Positions 53,968-63,845 of a stretch of 64,000 bases of DNA are shown here, piece after piece (position 1 is the stretch's first letter; each line of letters begins with the position of its first letter). The stretch lies in NCBI RefSeq assembly GCF_041080795.1, contig NZ_CP129674.1, forward strand, positions 2,232,001 through 2,296,000, written 5' to 3'. A program made the translations under genes and the position numbers. The stretch comes from Bifidobacterium sp. WK041_4_12 (GTDB lineage: Bacteria > Actinomycetota > Actinomycetes > Actinomycetales > Bifidobacteriaceae). The notes under the pieces are model-generated. The model did not search any database and was not told the origin of the DNA. It worked only from the letters and a program-made list of their open reading frames with translations.

Positions 53968-54988
53968 GGTCAGACCTTCTGGAAATACGATGTGAACGAT
54001 GTGTGGAACGATGCTCCGATGGAATGGATTCGGTAGCACTCTGAGGAGCTTGAACACCTTGAGATATCTGAACACCCTGAGATGCCTGAACACTCTGCGA
54101 TGCCTGAGCCTGTCTGAGTGTCGCGCGTGACCTATGTCCGTGTGTCACTGCGCGAATGACAACGCCTTGTTGTGGAGAAAACAGCCACGCGCACAGAAAA
54201 ACTGCCGTCAACACCAGCACGATGGTGCCGCCTGTCGGAAAATCCCATGACCACGAAACGTACAGGCCGGTCAGTGCCGAACATGCGCCAATCACCGGAG
54301 CCACGACCATCATGATGCCCAGACGGTCAGTCAGCAGGCGTGCGGTTGCCGCCGGTGTCACCAGCAGAGCGAGCACGAGGATATTACCGATGGTTTGCAC
54401 GCTTATCACGACCGCAAGCGTGACCAGCACGTAGAGAGCCAGATCGAGCCAGAATACCGCGAGTCCTTGTGCCCGTGCGGATTCACGATCCAAGGAGACG
54501 GTCACCAATTCCTTGTGAAGAAGGAATATGACCAGCAACACCACGAGCGAAGTACCCGCCACAATGTACAGATCCGACTCGGGAATTCCTGTTATCGAGC
54601 CGAAGAGGAACTGCTGCAAAGACCCTGCATATCCGGGCGATTGGGAGATAATGACAATGCCAAGCGCGAAGGCGGCGACGAACAGGATGCCGATGATGGA
54701 ATCTTCTTTCAATCGTCGGTTCTGCGAAAACACGGCGACAAGAATCGCCGTAAGCACTCCGGCGACCGTTCCACCGAGCACGAGGTTGCCGGAAATCACA
54801 AATGCGACAGCCAAACCGGGGAATACGGCATGTGCCACGGCATCACCGATGAACGCCATGCCGCGCAGCACAACGTAGCAGCCCACTACCCCGCACACCA
54901 TGGAAGACATCACCGCAACCGCTAATGCCTTGGGTAGGAACGCGAGATTTGGGTTGAACAAATCCATAAAGAAATCAACGGGACTCAT
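53960..54988 (-). CDS. Metal ABC transporter permease, anchored-repeat type
   Basis: The protein (342 residues from ATG 54988) is a ZnuB/MntB-like permease with about eight helices (SPVDFFMDLFNPNLAFLPKA, GCYVVLRGMAFIGDAVAHAV, FPGLAVAFVIS, SIIGILFVAAFALGIVIISQ) and the FGSITG coupling region. It belongs with the actinobacterial anchored-repeat ABC systems, thought to take up Zn or Mn. The C-terminal 60 residues are an unusual hydrophilic tail containing the repeat QASQSVQASQGVQISQGVQA and many Ser/Arg/His. It overlaps the ATPase stop by ATGA. Confidence 0.92.
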   Translation of the reverse strand: MSPVDFFMDLFNPNLAFLPKALAVAVMSSMVCGVVGCYVVLRGMAFIGDAVAHAVFPGLAVAFVISGNLVLGGTVAGVLTAILVAVFSQNRRLKEDSIIGILFVAAFALGIVIISQSPGYAGSLQQFLFGSITGIPESDLYIVAGTSLVVLLVIFLLHKELVTVSLDRESARAQGLAVFWLDLALYVLVTLAVVISVQTIGNILVLALLVTPAATARLLTDRLGIMMVVAPVIGACSALTGLYVSWSWDFPTGGTIVLVLTAVFLCAWLFSPQQGVVIRAVTHGHRSRATLRQAQASQSVQASQGVQISQGVQAPQSATESIPSEHRSTHRSHRISRRSDHD

Positions 54989-55818
54989 GCGACCGCCTTC
55001 ACCATGCGCAGCAATGCGGAGTCGCGCCCCACACCGAAGGTCGTCGTCCACGCATCAGGGTTCGATACCAATGCGGATGGGGTTCCGGCTGCGATAATCG
55101 TCGAATTCAGCAATGCCAGACGGTCAGCGCCTCCTATCGCACCAACAAGGTCATGCGTGGTCATCAACACGGCATGGCCTTCATGCGCGATATCGCGAAA
55201 CAGACCGGCAAGCAGCTCTTGGGTCGGCATATCAAGTCCCGTATAAGGTTCATCCAGCAGCAGCACCGAAGGTTGCAGGGCGAGGGCGCGTGCCACCAGC
55301 ACCCGCTGGCGTTGCCCGCCGGAAAGCTGACCTACCGGCCTGTCTGCAAGCGCCGTCATGCGCACACGATCAAGGGCATCAGCGACAGCTTCCCAAACGG
55401 CCGCATCAGGACGTTTGAACAACCCCAATTTTCCACACAGTCCTGTCGCCACCACGTTGGCAACGGAAATCGGAAAATCCCAGGCGAACTCGTGGCGTTG
55501 GGGAACATAGCCGATGGCGGCACGCCCAGGCTTGGCACTTCTCCCATCGACGAGCACCCGCCCGAACGCGGCACGCTGCAAACCGAGAACGGTACGCAAC
55601 AATGTGGTTTTGCCCGCACCATTCGGTCCTATCAGCGCGAGCAGCTCACCCCGCTCAACGCTAAGGTTGACAGATTGCAGCACGCATCTGCCACCAAGTT
55701 CAACCGTCACATCGTCAAGACGCAGCGCGGCATGTGCATTGGCATGTGTTTTATTGTGTGCGGCAGGAAGCGATGCGGCCTGCGCTGTGGGGAATGCTGT
55801 ATCCGTTGCTGCACTCAT
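54985..55818 (-). CDS. Metal ABC transporter ATPase, anchored-repeat type
   Basis: The 277-residue ATPase has Walker A GPNGAGKTT, Q-loop YVPQRHEFAWDFPISV (close to the ZnuC/MntB-type ATPases), signature LSGGQRQRV, Walker B VLLLDEPYTGLD and H-loop MTTHD. The first 30 residues are an Ala-rich extension rather than fold; an internal start is possible. It overlaps both neighbours by 4 bp and drives the permease at the cytoplasmic face. Confidence 0.93.
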   Translation of the reverse strand: MSAATDTAFPTAQAASLPAAHNKTHANAHAALRLDDVTVELGGRCVLQSVNLSVERGELLALIGPNGAGKTTLLRTVLGLQRAAFGRVLVDGRSAKPGRAAIGYVPQRHEFAWDFPISVANVVATGLCGKLGLFKRPDAAVWEAVADALDRVRMTALADRPVGQLSGGQRQRVLVARALALQPSVLLLDEPYTGLDMPTQELLAGLFRDIAHEGHAVLMTTHDLVGAIGGADRLALLNSTIIAAGTPSALVSNPDAWTTTFGVGRDSALLRMVKAVA

Positions 55819-56924
55819 ATGCCACCACCAACGCTTTGGTCGCCACCTGTTTCCGCCTCACTCTCGGCTTTGCGCCTTCGATCGTCGAGAATACGGCGTT
55901 TGGCCTTGTTTCCGCGCACTATCACCACGGTGAAACCTGCAACCAAGGCAATGAATACCACGATGATGGCTCCAATAAGCACGGCAACCAGCGCAGTGTT
56001 TGCAGGGGCACTGCCCTCCTGCCCGCTTTGTCCCGTAGCAGCCGAGCCACCGCTTTTGGTCTTGTCAGCACTGCCGTCAGCGCTCTCGTTGCCGCTAGCA
56101 CCGCCACTGGCATCTGAGGAACCGGCATGGTCGGATTTTGCGGCGCTACTCCCCTGCCACTGTTGGGCGAATGCCTGATCTGCCGTGGTTGCCGTGCCCA
56201 CTGCGAAGCGAATGTGCTGAGTGTCCGTCACATGGCTGCCGTCACGCAGCTCAGCTTCGGCGGTAAGTTCAACGAGATACACGCCGGGTTGCGTGAACAC
56301 CCAGTTCGCGTGCGTATGCGTGTTGACATCCACCCAGATGGGCTGGGATTCGCTCTTGCGTGAATCCCACAACACTTGCGGCTCGCCAAAGGAGCCCGAC
56401 TGCAGATAGGTCGTCATGATGCCCGGCCCCTGCACCCCCGTCAGCGACAGAGTGATGCCGCGTTCGATGGTGTTCATCACCTCGGGGTCTTGCGTATTCC
56501 ACCCTATCCACACCACTTCGGGATTCTGCGTCTGCGGCACCACGTACACGTCACTGCCAGCCGCAGCACCCACAAACGAATAGGCAGGGTCTTCAGGAAC
56601 GGCGAGTTTCGCCGCGTCGAGCACATGGAACACCGTTTCGTCGGGATAGCGCCACACGCTGGTGGCATTCGCGTCAGCCTTGGCCACATCATCGTGAATG
56701 AGGAAACGCCAAACCCCCTGGTCATATTTCGGTCCCATATCAATATGCCCGGTGACCAGTTCACGCTGACCGTGGACGATGGCAAGCTCGCCTATCGTCT
56801 GGTTCAGATTCGGGTCTTCACCATCCTCGGCGTATGCCAAAGCCGGTATGCCAAGAGCTGCAAGGCTGGTGAGAGTGGCCAGCAGCGCTGCAATACGACG
56901 TCGAAATGGATGCAGGTTCATCAT
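55815..56924 (-). CDS. Surface-anchored protein with one choice-of-anchor-M domain
   Basis: The 369-residue protein has a signal peptide (LLATLTSLAALGIPALAYAE), one repeat domain (residues about 45-245: IVHGQRELVTGHIDMGPKYD, PEVVWIGWNTQDPEV, HTHANWVFTQPGVYLVELTA), a Ser/Gly/Ala-rich wall-spanning linker and a C-terminal helix (VLIGAIIVVFIALVAGFTVV) with a basic cytoplasmic tail. This matches the actinobacterial surface-anchored domain (TIGR03769-type). Its many conserved His, Trp and Asp residues suggest metal or metal-complex binding. ATGA overlap on both sides. Confidence 0.88.
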   Translation of the reverse strand: MMNLHPFRRRIAALLATLTSLAALGIPALAYAEDGEDPNLNQTIGELAIVHGQRELVTGHIDMGPKYDQGVWRFLIHDDVAKADANATSVWRYPDETVFHVLDAAKLAVPEDPAYSFVGAAAGSDVYVVPQTQNPEVVWIGWNTQDPEVMNTIERGITLSLTGVQGPGIMTTYLQSGSFGEPQVLWDSRKSESQPIWVDVNTHTHANWVFTQPGVYLVELTAEAELRDGSHVTDTQHIRFAVGTATTADQAFAQQWQGSSAAKSDHAGSSDASGGASGNESADGSADKTKSGGSAATGQSGQEGSAPANTALVAVLIGAIIVVFIALVAGFTVVIVRGNKAKRRILDDRRRKAESEAETGGDQSVGGGI

Positions 56925-58612
56925 GAAGTTTTCCTATCTGTCGAATCGGTGAGGCATTCATTGAGGCTGTCGGCGTTGAATCGCAGCATCTGCTCGTAGC
57001 TGTTGACCTCATTGGAGAAGGTGTCGCCATATATCGGGCACACGCGAATGCCTTCATCATTGGCAACCTGTTGCAAGGTTGATGATCTGCTGGCAAGGTT
57101 CGGTTCAAGAAACACAGCGGGCACTTGCAGGGAGCGGATGGTTTCGACCAGTTTGCGCCGGTCCGCCAGCGAAGGCTCCGTAGCAGGGTTGGGAGTGACG
57201 AATCCGGCAACGGAAAGACCATATGCATGGGCAAGATATCCGAAAGCATCATGAGTGGTCACCAGATACCGTCCCTGCTGAGGAATCTTGGCGAGTGCCG
57301 CCGACATGTAGTCATCCGTCGCTTCCAAGGTTTTCAGATACGCTTCGGCATGTGCCACGTATTGAGCGGTATGAGCTGGGTCAGCGCCGATAAGCGTGTC
57401 TCGTATGAGCTGCACATAGGCCATGCCGTTGCGAGCGTTCTGCCACAAATGCGGGTCAATCTCGCCATGTACATGCTTGCCGAGTACGGCTTGCGCGAGC
57501 TGATACACATGCTGTCCAGGACGGCCAAGGAAGGCGTATTGAGATCCTTTGGGAATTTCCGCCAACGCTTTGGCTGGCACATCCACAACGACCTGACTTG
57601 CCGGATATGCTTGCTGGGAGTGTTCGCCTCCGCCACCCGGATCGTAGCGAACTTCCAAGGCTGCCGAGTCAAGGTTCGCGGTCAAATCGGCATGCCCTTT
57701 GTCGAGTATCACCGGGTTCTTGATTCCAGTCTGCTTGGCAGCCTGAGTGGGGTTCACCCCCACGGCGAAGGTGTATGTTGCATGCCCCAAAGCCACGGGT
57801 TTGGCGGTATCGCTCACTTTGAGCTTGGCTTGCAGGTCGATGGTGTACACGCCTGGCTTGGTGAAGGCCCACGATAGATGCGTATGCGCGTCCGCAGGCA
57901 GCGACATGGTGTCGTCGCGATACCCCTGTGCCGCGTCAAAACCGTCGGAGGAGTCAAAATAGCGTTCCGTATTGCCAAAGGAACCCGTCAAATATGCGAA
58001 TATATCGCCCGGGCCAGTGGCGTTCGTGGCAGAGAGCAGCACTTCGGAGGTGCGGGTTGCACCGTAGCGTTCCCCGCTGCCATGCGCCCGCAATCCAAGC
58101 CACACGGTGTCAAGGTTGACGTTCTCCACTAAGGGAATGATCTCGGCAGCGTATTTCACCGCTTCCTCAGCCAGAGACACGTTGATGGCATCTGAACGCA
58201 GGTTAGCATCAAGGGTTTTAATCACCGACTGTTCTTCCAACATTGCATAATTGGAAAATGCGACATCGGCATAGACGACATTTCGGGCGTCTCGCAATGT
58301 TGGCTCATAGGAATGTGGATCGCTGTTATCAGGTATGAGGGATACGGCATCTACATAATCACCGCCGACGTGTTCGACCATGTCCCGCAAAATCCCCGTC
58401 GTGGTGACCACCCGTAACCGTTCGCTATGCGCGGGCAAGGCTGGTCTGGCGGCGCACCCTGATACCAGCAGCACGCCACACAGCACACCCACCGTTGTCA
58501 TCCACCGTGCGGCATATCGCACAGCAGCACAACGCGCAGCACAACGCACGACTGACCGCATCGCACACCGGACGACCGACCGCACGTCAACTGTTATGGC
58601 CGTGTTCGCCAT
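56921..58612 (-). CDS. Metal-binding lipoprotein with inserted anchor-M repeat
   Basis: The 563-residue protein is a ZnuA/MntA-like substrate-binding lipoprotein (lipobox LVSGC, Cys53; DPHSYEPT, GEIDPHLWQNARNGMAYVQL and THDAFGYLAHAYGL supply likely metal ligands) whose two halves are separated by an inserted choice-of-anchor-M domain of about 200 residues (DTVWLGLRAHGSGERYG, HTHLSWAFTKPGVYTIDLQA). This is the layout of anchored-repeat ABC substrate-binding proteins (TIGR03772-type). The first 37 residues are Arg/Cys/Val repeats, so translation may start at Met38 (58501) instead. It overlaps the giant gene's end by 19 bp. Confidence 0.9.
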   Translation of the reverse strand: MANTAITVDVRSVVRCAMRSVVRCAARCAAVRYAARWMTTVGVLCGVLLVSGCAARPALPAHSERLRVVTTTGILRDMVEHVGGDYVDAVSLIPDNSDPHSYEPTLRDARNVVYADVAFSNYAMLEEQSVIKTLDANLRSDAINVSLAEEAVKYAAEIIPLVENVNLDTVWLGLRAHGSGERYGATRTSEVLLSATNATGPGDIFAYLTGSFGNTERYFDSSDGFDAAQGYRDDTMSLPADAHTHLSWAFTKPGVYTIDLQAKLKVSDTAKPVALGHATYTFAVGVNPTQAAKQTGIKNPVILDKGHADLTANLDSAALEVRYDPGGGGEHSQQAYPASQVVVDVPAKALAEIPKGSQYAFLGRPGQHVYQLAQAVLGKHVHGEIDPHLWQNARNGMAYVQLIRDTLIGADPAHTAQYVAHAEAYLKTLEATDDYMSAALAKIPQQGRYLVTTHDAFGYLAHAYGLSVAGFVTPNPATEPSLADRRKLVETIRSLQVPAVFLEPNLASRSSTLQQVANDEGIRVCPIYGDTFSNEVNSYEQMLRFNADSLNECLTDSTDRKTS

Positions 58613-61600
58613 GCCAATGACCCGTTGCGCTTACCCATCCACCACAGCACGCCCGCACCCGCAGCACCGCTGAGCAGCAGTAGCCCGAGTATCGTCAGCA
58701 GCAGTGGCACAGGATTGCCTTCTGTCAGTGCAGCCAAAGGACCGGCACCTTTTGCCCGAGGACCTTGTGCTGCATCAACGCGCTCGTCGGCCTGCTCGGT
58801 GTCATCGGCTTCGCCAGCAAGTGCGGAAGCCTGATCTGCCGCCTTTAATGCCGCTTCTTCTGCGAGTTTCTTGGCCCTTGCAGTACCGGCATCATCGGCG
58901 GTGAACACGAGTCGAGCTTGCGATGCTGTGTTGCAATCCGTCGTGGAGCTCATGGCCGATGCGGGGTCAACCGCACCCACCACAATCGTGAGGGTTTCAG
59001 TATCCGAAGATGTCTGACCGTTAGCAAGCGTGGCGGTCTGCGTCATCGAAATCCGGTATATGCCTTCCCTGCTGAACGCCCAGTTCGCATGTGCGTGAAC
59101 GCCAAGAGGAATCCTGTAGCTGCCTGCGCCGTTGAATACCATCTGCTGCACTCCGCCGAACGCGCCAGCCAAATACACCTTCATTGACCCTGGACCATTC
59201 ACCGAGTTGATGGTCCACGTAACCGGCCCGCGAGCGTTACCAGCATTCAGCGATTCCGTATTCCATCCCAGCCAAATAAGATTCGCTTGCTGCGTCTGCG
59301 GAATCTGCCACACACGCGAACCTGCCGCACCAATCTGCCCATAACCATTCGGCAATGTCACGACACTGGAGGGCTTCAGCCACAGAATCGTCCCCGCTGG
59401 CTCACGGTAAACCTTGGTTCCTGATGTGTCATCACCAATCAACGATTGCAAACTGCCATTGACGATGCGTGACGAGTAATCCACATGCCCAGAAGACAGC
59501 ACCGTTGCGCCAACCACACACTGGCGTGCCGCCAACGTTGTGACAGGAGGAGTATTGTCACCAGACGTTAGCTGATCCTTCGGAGCATTCGGCACCGATG
59601 GAGGCGTAACGACCTTGACCTCACTCCACCCGATCAGGCTGCCGCCCTCGGATCTCACTTCAATGCGGTGCTCTCCCACAGGAGTATCTTTTGGCACTCG
59701 GAAACTCGCCACATGCTGAGCATCAACCGTCTGCTTGCCGAGGTTTGTAGGCGTTGAGTGCAGCCATCCGGTAACATCTTTGCCCGCATATCCTTGCGGC
59801 AACTGCACACGAAGTAGCTGGCCGGGATAGAATCCCTGCGCGCCATCAAGCACACGCAGACCGCCTCTATTGGCATCCGTCAACTCCTCGGTTGGCGTGG
59901 TATCCCCATCCGGTGCAGGCTGTTCATCCTGTCCGGTGAAGCAGTTGGCCGGGTCGGCTTGCATCACGTCGGCATGACCCACGGCCACGGCCAACACAAA
60001 CGGGCTGGTAACCCGAGCACCGGAAGCCAGGGTCGTGGCACGTTCAAACGCCAAGCAATACGAACCCTCAGCACTAAACGCCCACGAACCATGAGCATGC
60101 GTGTTCTTAGGAATCGTGAACCTATCAGCATCAGACACGCCATCACGCGTATTAAACAGCACCTCAGGCTGACCAAATATGCCAAGCTGGTACAGCGCGA
60201 ACTCGCCCGGACCAGACACGTTTGTCAAACGCCAATCCACGCCATTCGTCGCGTTCAAGGTAATCGACTCAGTTGACCAACCCGGCCACAACAACCCGGC
60301 CTGCTGGGTCTGCGTGACCTGATAGAACTGCGAACCCGCATTACCAAGGAACGACCACTGGCTACCAGACGGCACCTGAGCCTGAGCGCCAGGCAACAAC
60401 TGCAACACCGTCTTCGTAGGATCACGCCATGTCTCAGAACCGCTGGTGGTGTCCTTCACCTGAGTCACCAGACGATTACCATCAAGCAGCGAAGCAATGT
60501 CAACATGCCCATCATTCAACACCGTCGCACCAGCAGCATTCACCGTCCCGTTAGCAACATTCCACACAGGCTGCGGCACAGGAACACCGGAATCATCGTC
60601 ACCGCCAGAGCCATCACCCGCATCACCCGGCTCGTCGGTGTCACCAGGGTCGCTCGGGTCACCAGTATCTGAACCGGAACCATTGTTGTCGTCATCACCA
60701 CCATCCGAACCGGAATCATCGCCAGTGTCAGAGCCATCGCCACCATCAGAGCCATCACCTGGATTATCGGTATCACCGTCACCACCCGTATCGCCTGGGT
60801 CACTAGGTTCGTCGGTGTCACCCGTATCACCTGGATCACCAGTCTCCGAACCGGAACCGTTGCCGTCATCGCCACCATTGTCACCGGTATCACTACCATC
60901 ACCGGTATCACTACCATCGCCGGGCGTATCGGTGTCCTTGAAGCAGGTAGCAGGGTCGATGCTCGTCACATCGGTCTCGCCAACAGCAAGGGCAAGGGTG
61001 AACTTGTTGGACGCAGATTTGCCCGAAGCGAGTGTCGTGGCACGAGTGAACGCTAGGCAATACACTCCCTCCTCAGTGAATGCCCATGAGCCGTGCGCGT
61101 GCGTCATCTTCGGGATTTCAAATGAGTCCGCTGAGGTGATTCCGTCGCGAGTGTTGAAACGCACATCCACACCGCCCAACACTGTCGCGCTGGATGTGTA
61201 GAGAGCGAATTCACCGGGCCCGGAAGCGTTGTCTAGACTCCACGTCACACCGCTTTGAATGGCCGACTCCGCGATCTCATCGGTAGACCAGCCCGGCCAC
61301 AGCAACCCATCGTACTGGACTTCACTCACTTGCCAGATCGAACTGCCAGGCTCGCCCAGGAAGGAATACGCTTCATCTTCAGGCAGCACCGTCTTGGAGT
61401 CAGGGAGTAGCTGTAATACGGTTTCGTTCGTGTCACGGTATATTGCAGTGGACGAAGCGGTGGTGTCCTTGACCTTAGTAGTGAAGACTCCATCATCTAT
61501 CCGGGAGGTGATGTCAACGTGACCATCGTTGAGGACTGTTGCCCCCGCTTGGTTGACCGTGCCGTTGCTTACATCCCATGCGGGCTTCGTCTCCTCACCG

Positions 61601-63762
61601 TCACCGCCATCTCCAGGGGTCGGGTCAGGCGTGCTACCTGCGTCCCCATCCGCGCACGTCTGCGTCAAAGTCGTCTCGTCATGCTCGTAGCCAGGCCCGT
61701 CAACAACAACCGTGAGAGTCTTCGACGTTGTTAACGTTTCGTTCAAGCCGTTGTCGATTGCCCACGTCATTGCAATGCAGTACTTGCCAGGAGTCGTCAC
61801 CTTCCAGGTTGTTTGCCCTTGCGTTTGGGATTGCGCCTGGATGGCGGTCTTGCTGACGCCGGCTTCAGTGTTAAAGAGGTCCTTCGATCGATGCGTCGTA
61901 ACCAGTTCACCAGGTCCGCTTACTGAGTCTATCGTCCATGAAATGCCTTTGGGCGCTTCCTGGCGTGTAACGCCAGTGGCATCCCAGTCCAGACTGGGTG
62001 GATAGGTTCGCGATATCTTGCCCAGTCCCGATACTGCGAAGGCACCCCTGAATCCCGTATCTGGAAGGGTTCTGTGGAAAATCACTGAGTCGACATCATG
62101 TCTCAGTCCAAGGGTGGTACGATATGCGTCATCCTCTCGAAGAGCTGTAACAGGTTTCCCGTCCTCGATACGTGTTTCGAATGTCCACCAGCCACCATCA
62201 GCGACACGCGGCTGAGATTCGGCCGAAGGGGCAGCCGGCTTCGGACTGTACGTCGGGTACTCCATGGTGCGGCTGCACGGCACCACTGTCGAGGGGTCAA
62301 TGTCACTGCCGACGACATGCGTCAACAATCCGCTAGCCGACTGGTTCGTCCCGTCAGGAACCATTGCATCAACGGTAAAAGCCAGGCAATACACCCCAGG
62401 CGCAGTGAACCACCAGTCGTAGTGGGCGTGCGTGTTCAGCCGTTCCAGTATCGCAGAAGGGAGCCCAGTCCTCGTACTGTGATTTACGCCTGTTCCTGTC
62501 TTCGCTGAATAGTTCCCAGATTGTATGACATCTCCTGGCGCCGTCTGCCCAGTTGCGCCAGTGACAGCATCAAGGCGGATGCTGAGGAGTGCATCGGAAC
62601 CGAGATAATCAAGCGTTGGCGATTGCGTGCTTAACCCAACCCAGGGAAGCCCAGAAATCTGGCTCACAGGGCTGCGCCAGACCGTCGCACCCGGTTCCGC
62701 CACGAAACTGTAGTCCGCAGTGTCGGTGTACGTGGAAGGCAAGGTCATCTTGCTGGCGTCATCGCTATAGAGGATGAAGTCATCCCAATCCATCCAGTCG
62801 TATTGCGGGCTGCTATGATGCGCGCGAAGCGCGAGGGTGTGCGTACCTTCATCGTCCGTGTCAATCTGCGGAGCAATGGCATCTATGTGCCCATCCCGTA
62901 TGACGGTCACCTCGTCCTTAGGGTCTTCAGTGTCCTCAGTCTCGCCTGGAACTTCAGGATCTTCGGGTGCGGCAGCATCGTCAGGGGTGGTTCCGCAGGC
63001 CGCTGTGGCCGGAGTGCCGTCCCCAACGGCAATCCTGATCACCCCGGTCGCCGATAGGGGCGTCTGGTCCGCGGCAGTAGCCTCAGTCCTTACGGTGAGG
63101 CAGTACATTCCCTTCGCCGTAAACCGAGCCTGCATGATGTTCGAAGAGCGGGCAGACACTTGTGCAGGGCCTACACCCTGCGCCGAACCATCCGACTGAA
63201 GCCCGGTGCCGAACCGGAACGTCTCATCCGGTAAATCAGGCACAGGGTCCCCGTCGGCCCGCGCAGCGGGTATCCGATGCATCGAGACGTATCCTGGACT
63301 CTCACTGTCGACGATGCTTACACGTACGTTCTTGTCAGATGCAGACAGCTCAGTCAGCTTCGATGAGATGCCCGCTCGCGTAGCCACATTGAGGAGTATT
63401 GGCTTTGCTACACCTGACCGATCAGCGTACGCAGTTGTTTCCCACACCGTTGCTCCAGCACTGCCCAGCCAAGAGTAGTCTTCACCCTCCGGAATTGTGC
63501 TCTGCTGACTTGACGGTACACGCAGCACGTCATCACCGGTTTTCGAAAAAACCGACACACTTGGACTCAATCCAACCGACCAGATGCCAGCTGCGTCGAA
63601 CCCCGTTTGGATAATCGCATTAGTCAGTTCAGTAGCTGAGCTCGGCGCAGGGATATCCCCATCGGCTTGAGATAACGCATGCGCTGGAACAGCCAGCAAG
63701 AGCGCGCCGATCATGGCAGAGACAACGGCAACGGCAACGGCAAGCGTCCGTAACAGCTTCAT
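58594..63762 (-). CDS. Giant surface protein with six anchor-M-type repeats
   Basis: The 1722-residue protein has a signal peptide (LRTLAVAVAVVSAMIGALLL, ending AHA) and six choice-of-anchor-M-type domains at about 25-247, 286-490, 519-690, 735-935, 1076-1265 and 1416-1597. Between the fourth and fifth lies a Gly/Asp/Ser/Thr linker (945-1057) and between the fifth and sixth a separate beta domain (1297-1384). A C-terminal helix (PLLLTILGLLLLSGAAGAGV) with a short basic tail anchors it to the membrane. Domains four and five are nearly duplicated (AGATVLNDGHVDI in both). The later repeats carry THAHGSWAF-type His/Trp motifs; repeat one is the most diverged. It heads the metal-ABC operon. Confidence 0.9.
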   Translation of the reverse strand: MKLLRTLAVAVAVVSAMIGALLLAVPAHALSQADGDIPAPSSATELTNAIIQTGFDAAGIWSVGLSPSVSVFSKTGDDVLRVPSSQQSTIPEGEDYSWLGSAGATVWETTAYADRSGVAKPILLNVATRAGISSKLTELSASDKNVRVSIVDSESPGYVSMHRIPAARADGDPVPDLPDETFRFGTGLQSDGSAQGVGPAQVSARSSNIMQARFTAKGMYCLTVRTEATAADQTPLSATGVIRIAVGDGTPATAACGTTPDDAAAPEDPEVPGETEDTEDPKDEVTVIRDGHIDAIAPQIDTDDEGTHTLALRAHHSSPQYDWMDWDDFILYSDDASKMTLPSTYTDTADYSFVAEPGATVWRSPVSQISGLPWVGLSTQSPTLDYLGSDALLSIRLDAVTGATGQTAPGDVIQSGNYSAKTGTGVNHSTRTGLPSAILERLNTHAHYDWWFTAPGVYCLAFTVDAMVPDGTNQSASGLLTHVVGSDIDPSTVVPCSRTMEYPTYSPKPAAPSAESQPRVADGGWWTFETRIEDGKPVTALREDDAYRTTLGLRHDVDSVIFHRTLPDTGFRGAFAVSGLGKISRTYPPSLDWDATGVTRQEAPKGISWTIDSVSGPGELVTTHRSKDLFNTEAGVSKTAIQAQSQTQGQTTWKVTTPGKYCIAMTWAIDNGLNETLTTSKTLTVVVDGPGYEHDETTLTQTCADGDAGSTPDPTPGDGGDGEETKPAWDVSNGTVNQAGATVLNDGHVDITSRIDDGVFTTKVKDTTASSTAIYRDTNETVLQLLPDSKTVLPEDEAYSFLGEPGSSIWQVSEVQYDGLLWPGWSTDEIAESAIQSGVTWSLDNASGPGEFALYTSSATVLGGVDVRFNTRDGITSADSFEIPKMTHAHGSWAFTEEGVYCLAFTRATTLASGKSASNKFTLALAVGETDVTSIDPATCFKDTDTPGDGSDTGDGSDTGDNGGDDGNGSGSETGDPGDTGDTDEPSDPGDTGGDGDTDNPGDGSDGGDGSDTGDDSGSDGGDDDNNGSGSDTGDPSDPGDTDEPGDAGDGSGGDDDSGVPVPQPVWNVANGTVNAAGATVLNDGHVDIASLLDGNRLVTQVKDTTSGSETWRDPTKTVLQLLPGAQAQVPSGSQWSFLGNAGSQFYQVTQTQQAGLLWPGWSTESITLNATNGVDWRLTNVSGPGEFALYQLGIFGQPEVLFNTRDGVSDADRFTIPKNTHAHGSWAFSAEGSYCLAFERATTLASGARVTSPFVLAVAVGHADVMQADPANCFTGQDEQPAPDGDTTPTEELTDANRGGLRVLDGAQGFYPGQLLRVQLPQGYAGKDVTGWLHSTPTNLGKQTVDAQHVASFRVPKDTPVGEHRIEVRSEGGSLIGWSEVKVVTPPSVPNAPKDQLTSGDNTPPVTTLAARQCVVGATVLSSGHVDYSSRIVNGSLQSLIGDDTSGTKVYREPAGTILWLKPSSVVTLPNGYGQIGAAGSRVWQIPQTQQANLIWLGWNTESLNAGNARGPVTWTINSVNGPGSMKVYLAGAFGGVQQMVFNGAGSYRIPLGVHAHANWAFSREGIYRISMTQTATLANGQTSSDTETLTIVVGAVDPASAMSSTTDCNTASQARLVFTADDAGTARAKKLAEEAALKAADQASALAGEADDTEQADERVDAAQGPRAKGAGPLAALTEGNPVPLLLTILGLLLLSGAAGAGVLWWMGKRNGSLAWRTRP

Positions 63763-63820
63763 ATGAGCAACTTTCTATGGTTGGAACAACATTGAGACAG
63801 ATCAAAGACAACAACTTTCA

Positions 63821-63845
63821 GGGCGGGGCCAAGAGAGCCCCACCC
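63821..63845 (-). promoter_or_regulatory. GC-rich leader hairpin before the giant surface gene
   Basis: GGGCGGGGC (63821-63829) and GCCCCACCC (63837-63845) can pair except for one C-A mismatch, about 60 bp upstream of the start codon. On the minus-strand transcript it would form a strong stem in the 5' leader. No metal-box palindrome was recognised around it. Confidence 0.35.

Noticed and set aside
55153..56178. 341-codon plus-strand frame
   Set aside because: Antisense to the ABC ATPase and anchored protein genes.
60590..60940. Short repetitive DNA resembling a CRISPR or satellite array
   Set aside because: It is the codon-level repetition of the Gly/Asp/Ser/Thr linker within one long protein; no unique spacers of constant length.
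60497..61201. Pro/Ser-rich 234-codon plus-strand frame
   Set aside because: Antisense reading of the Gly/Asp-rich linker in the giant surface protein.
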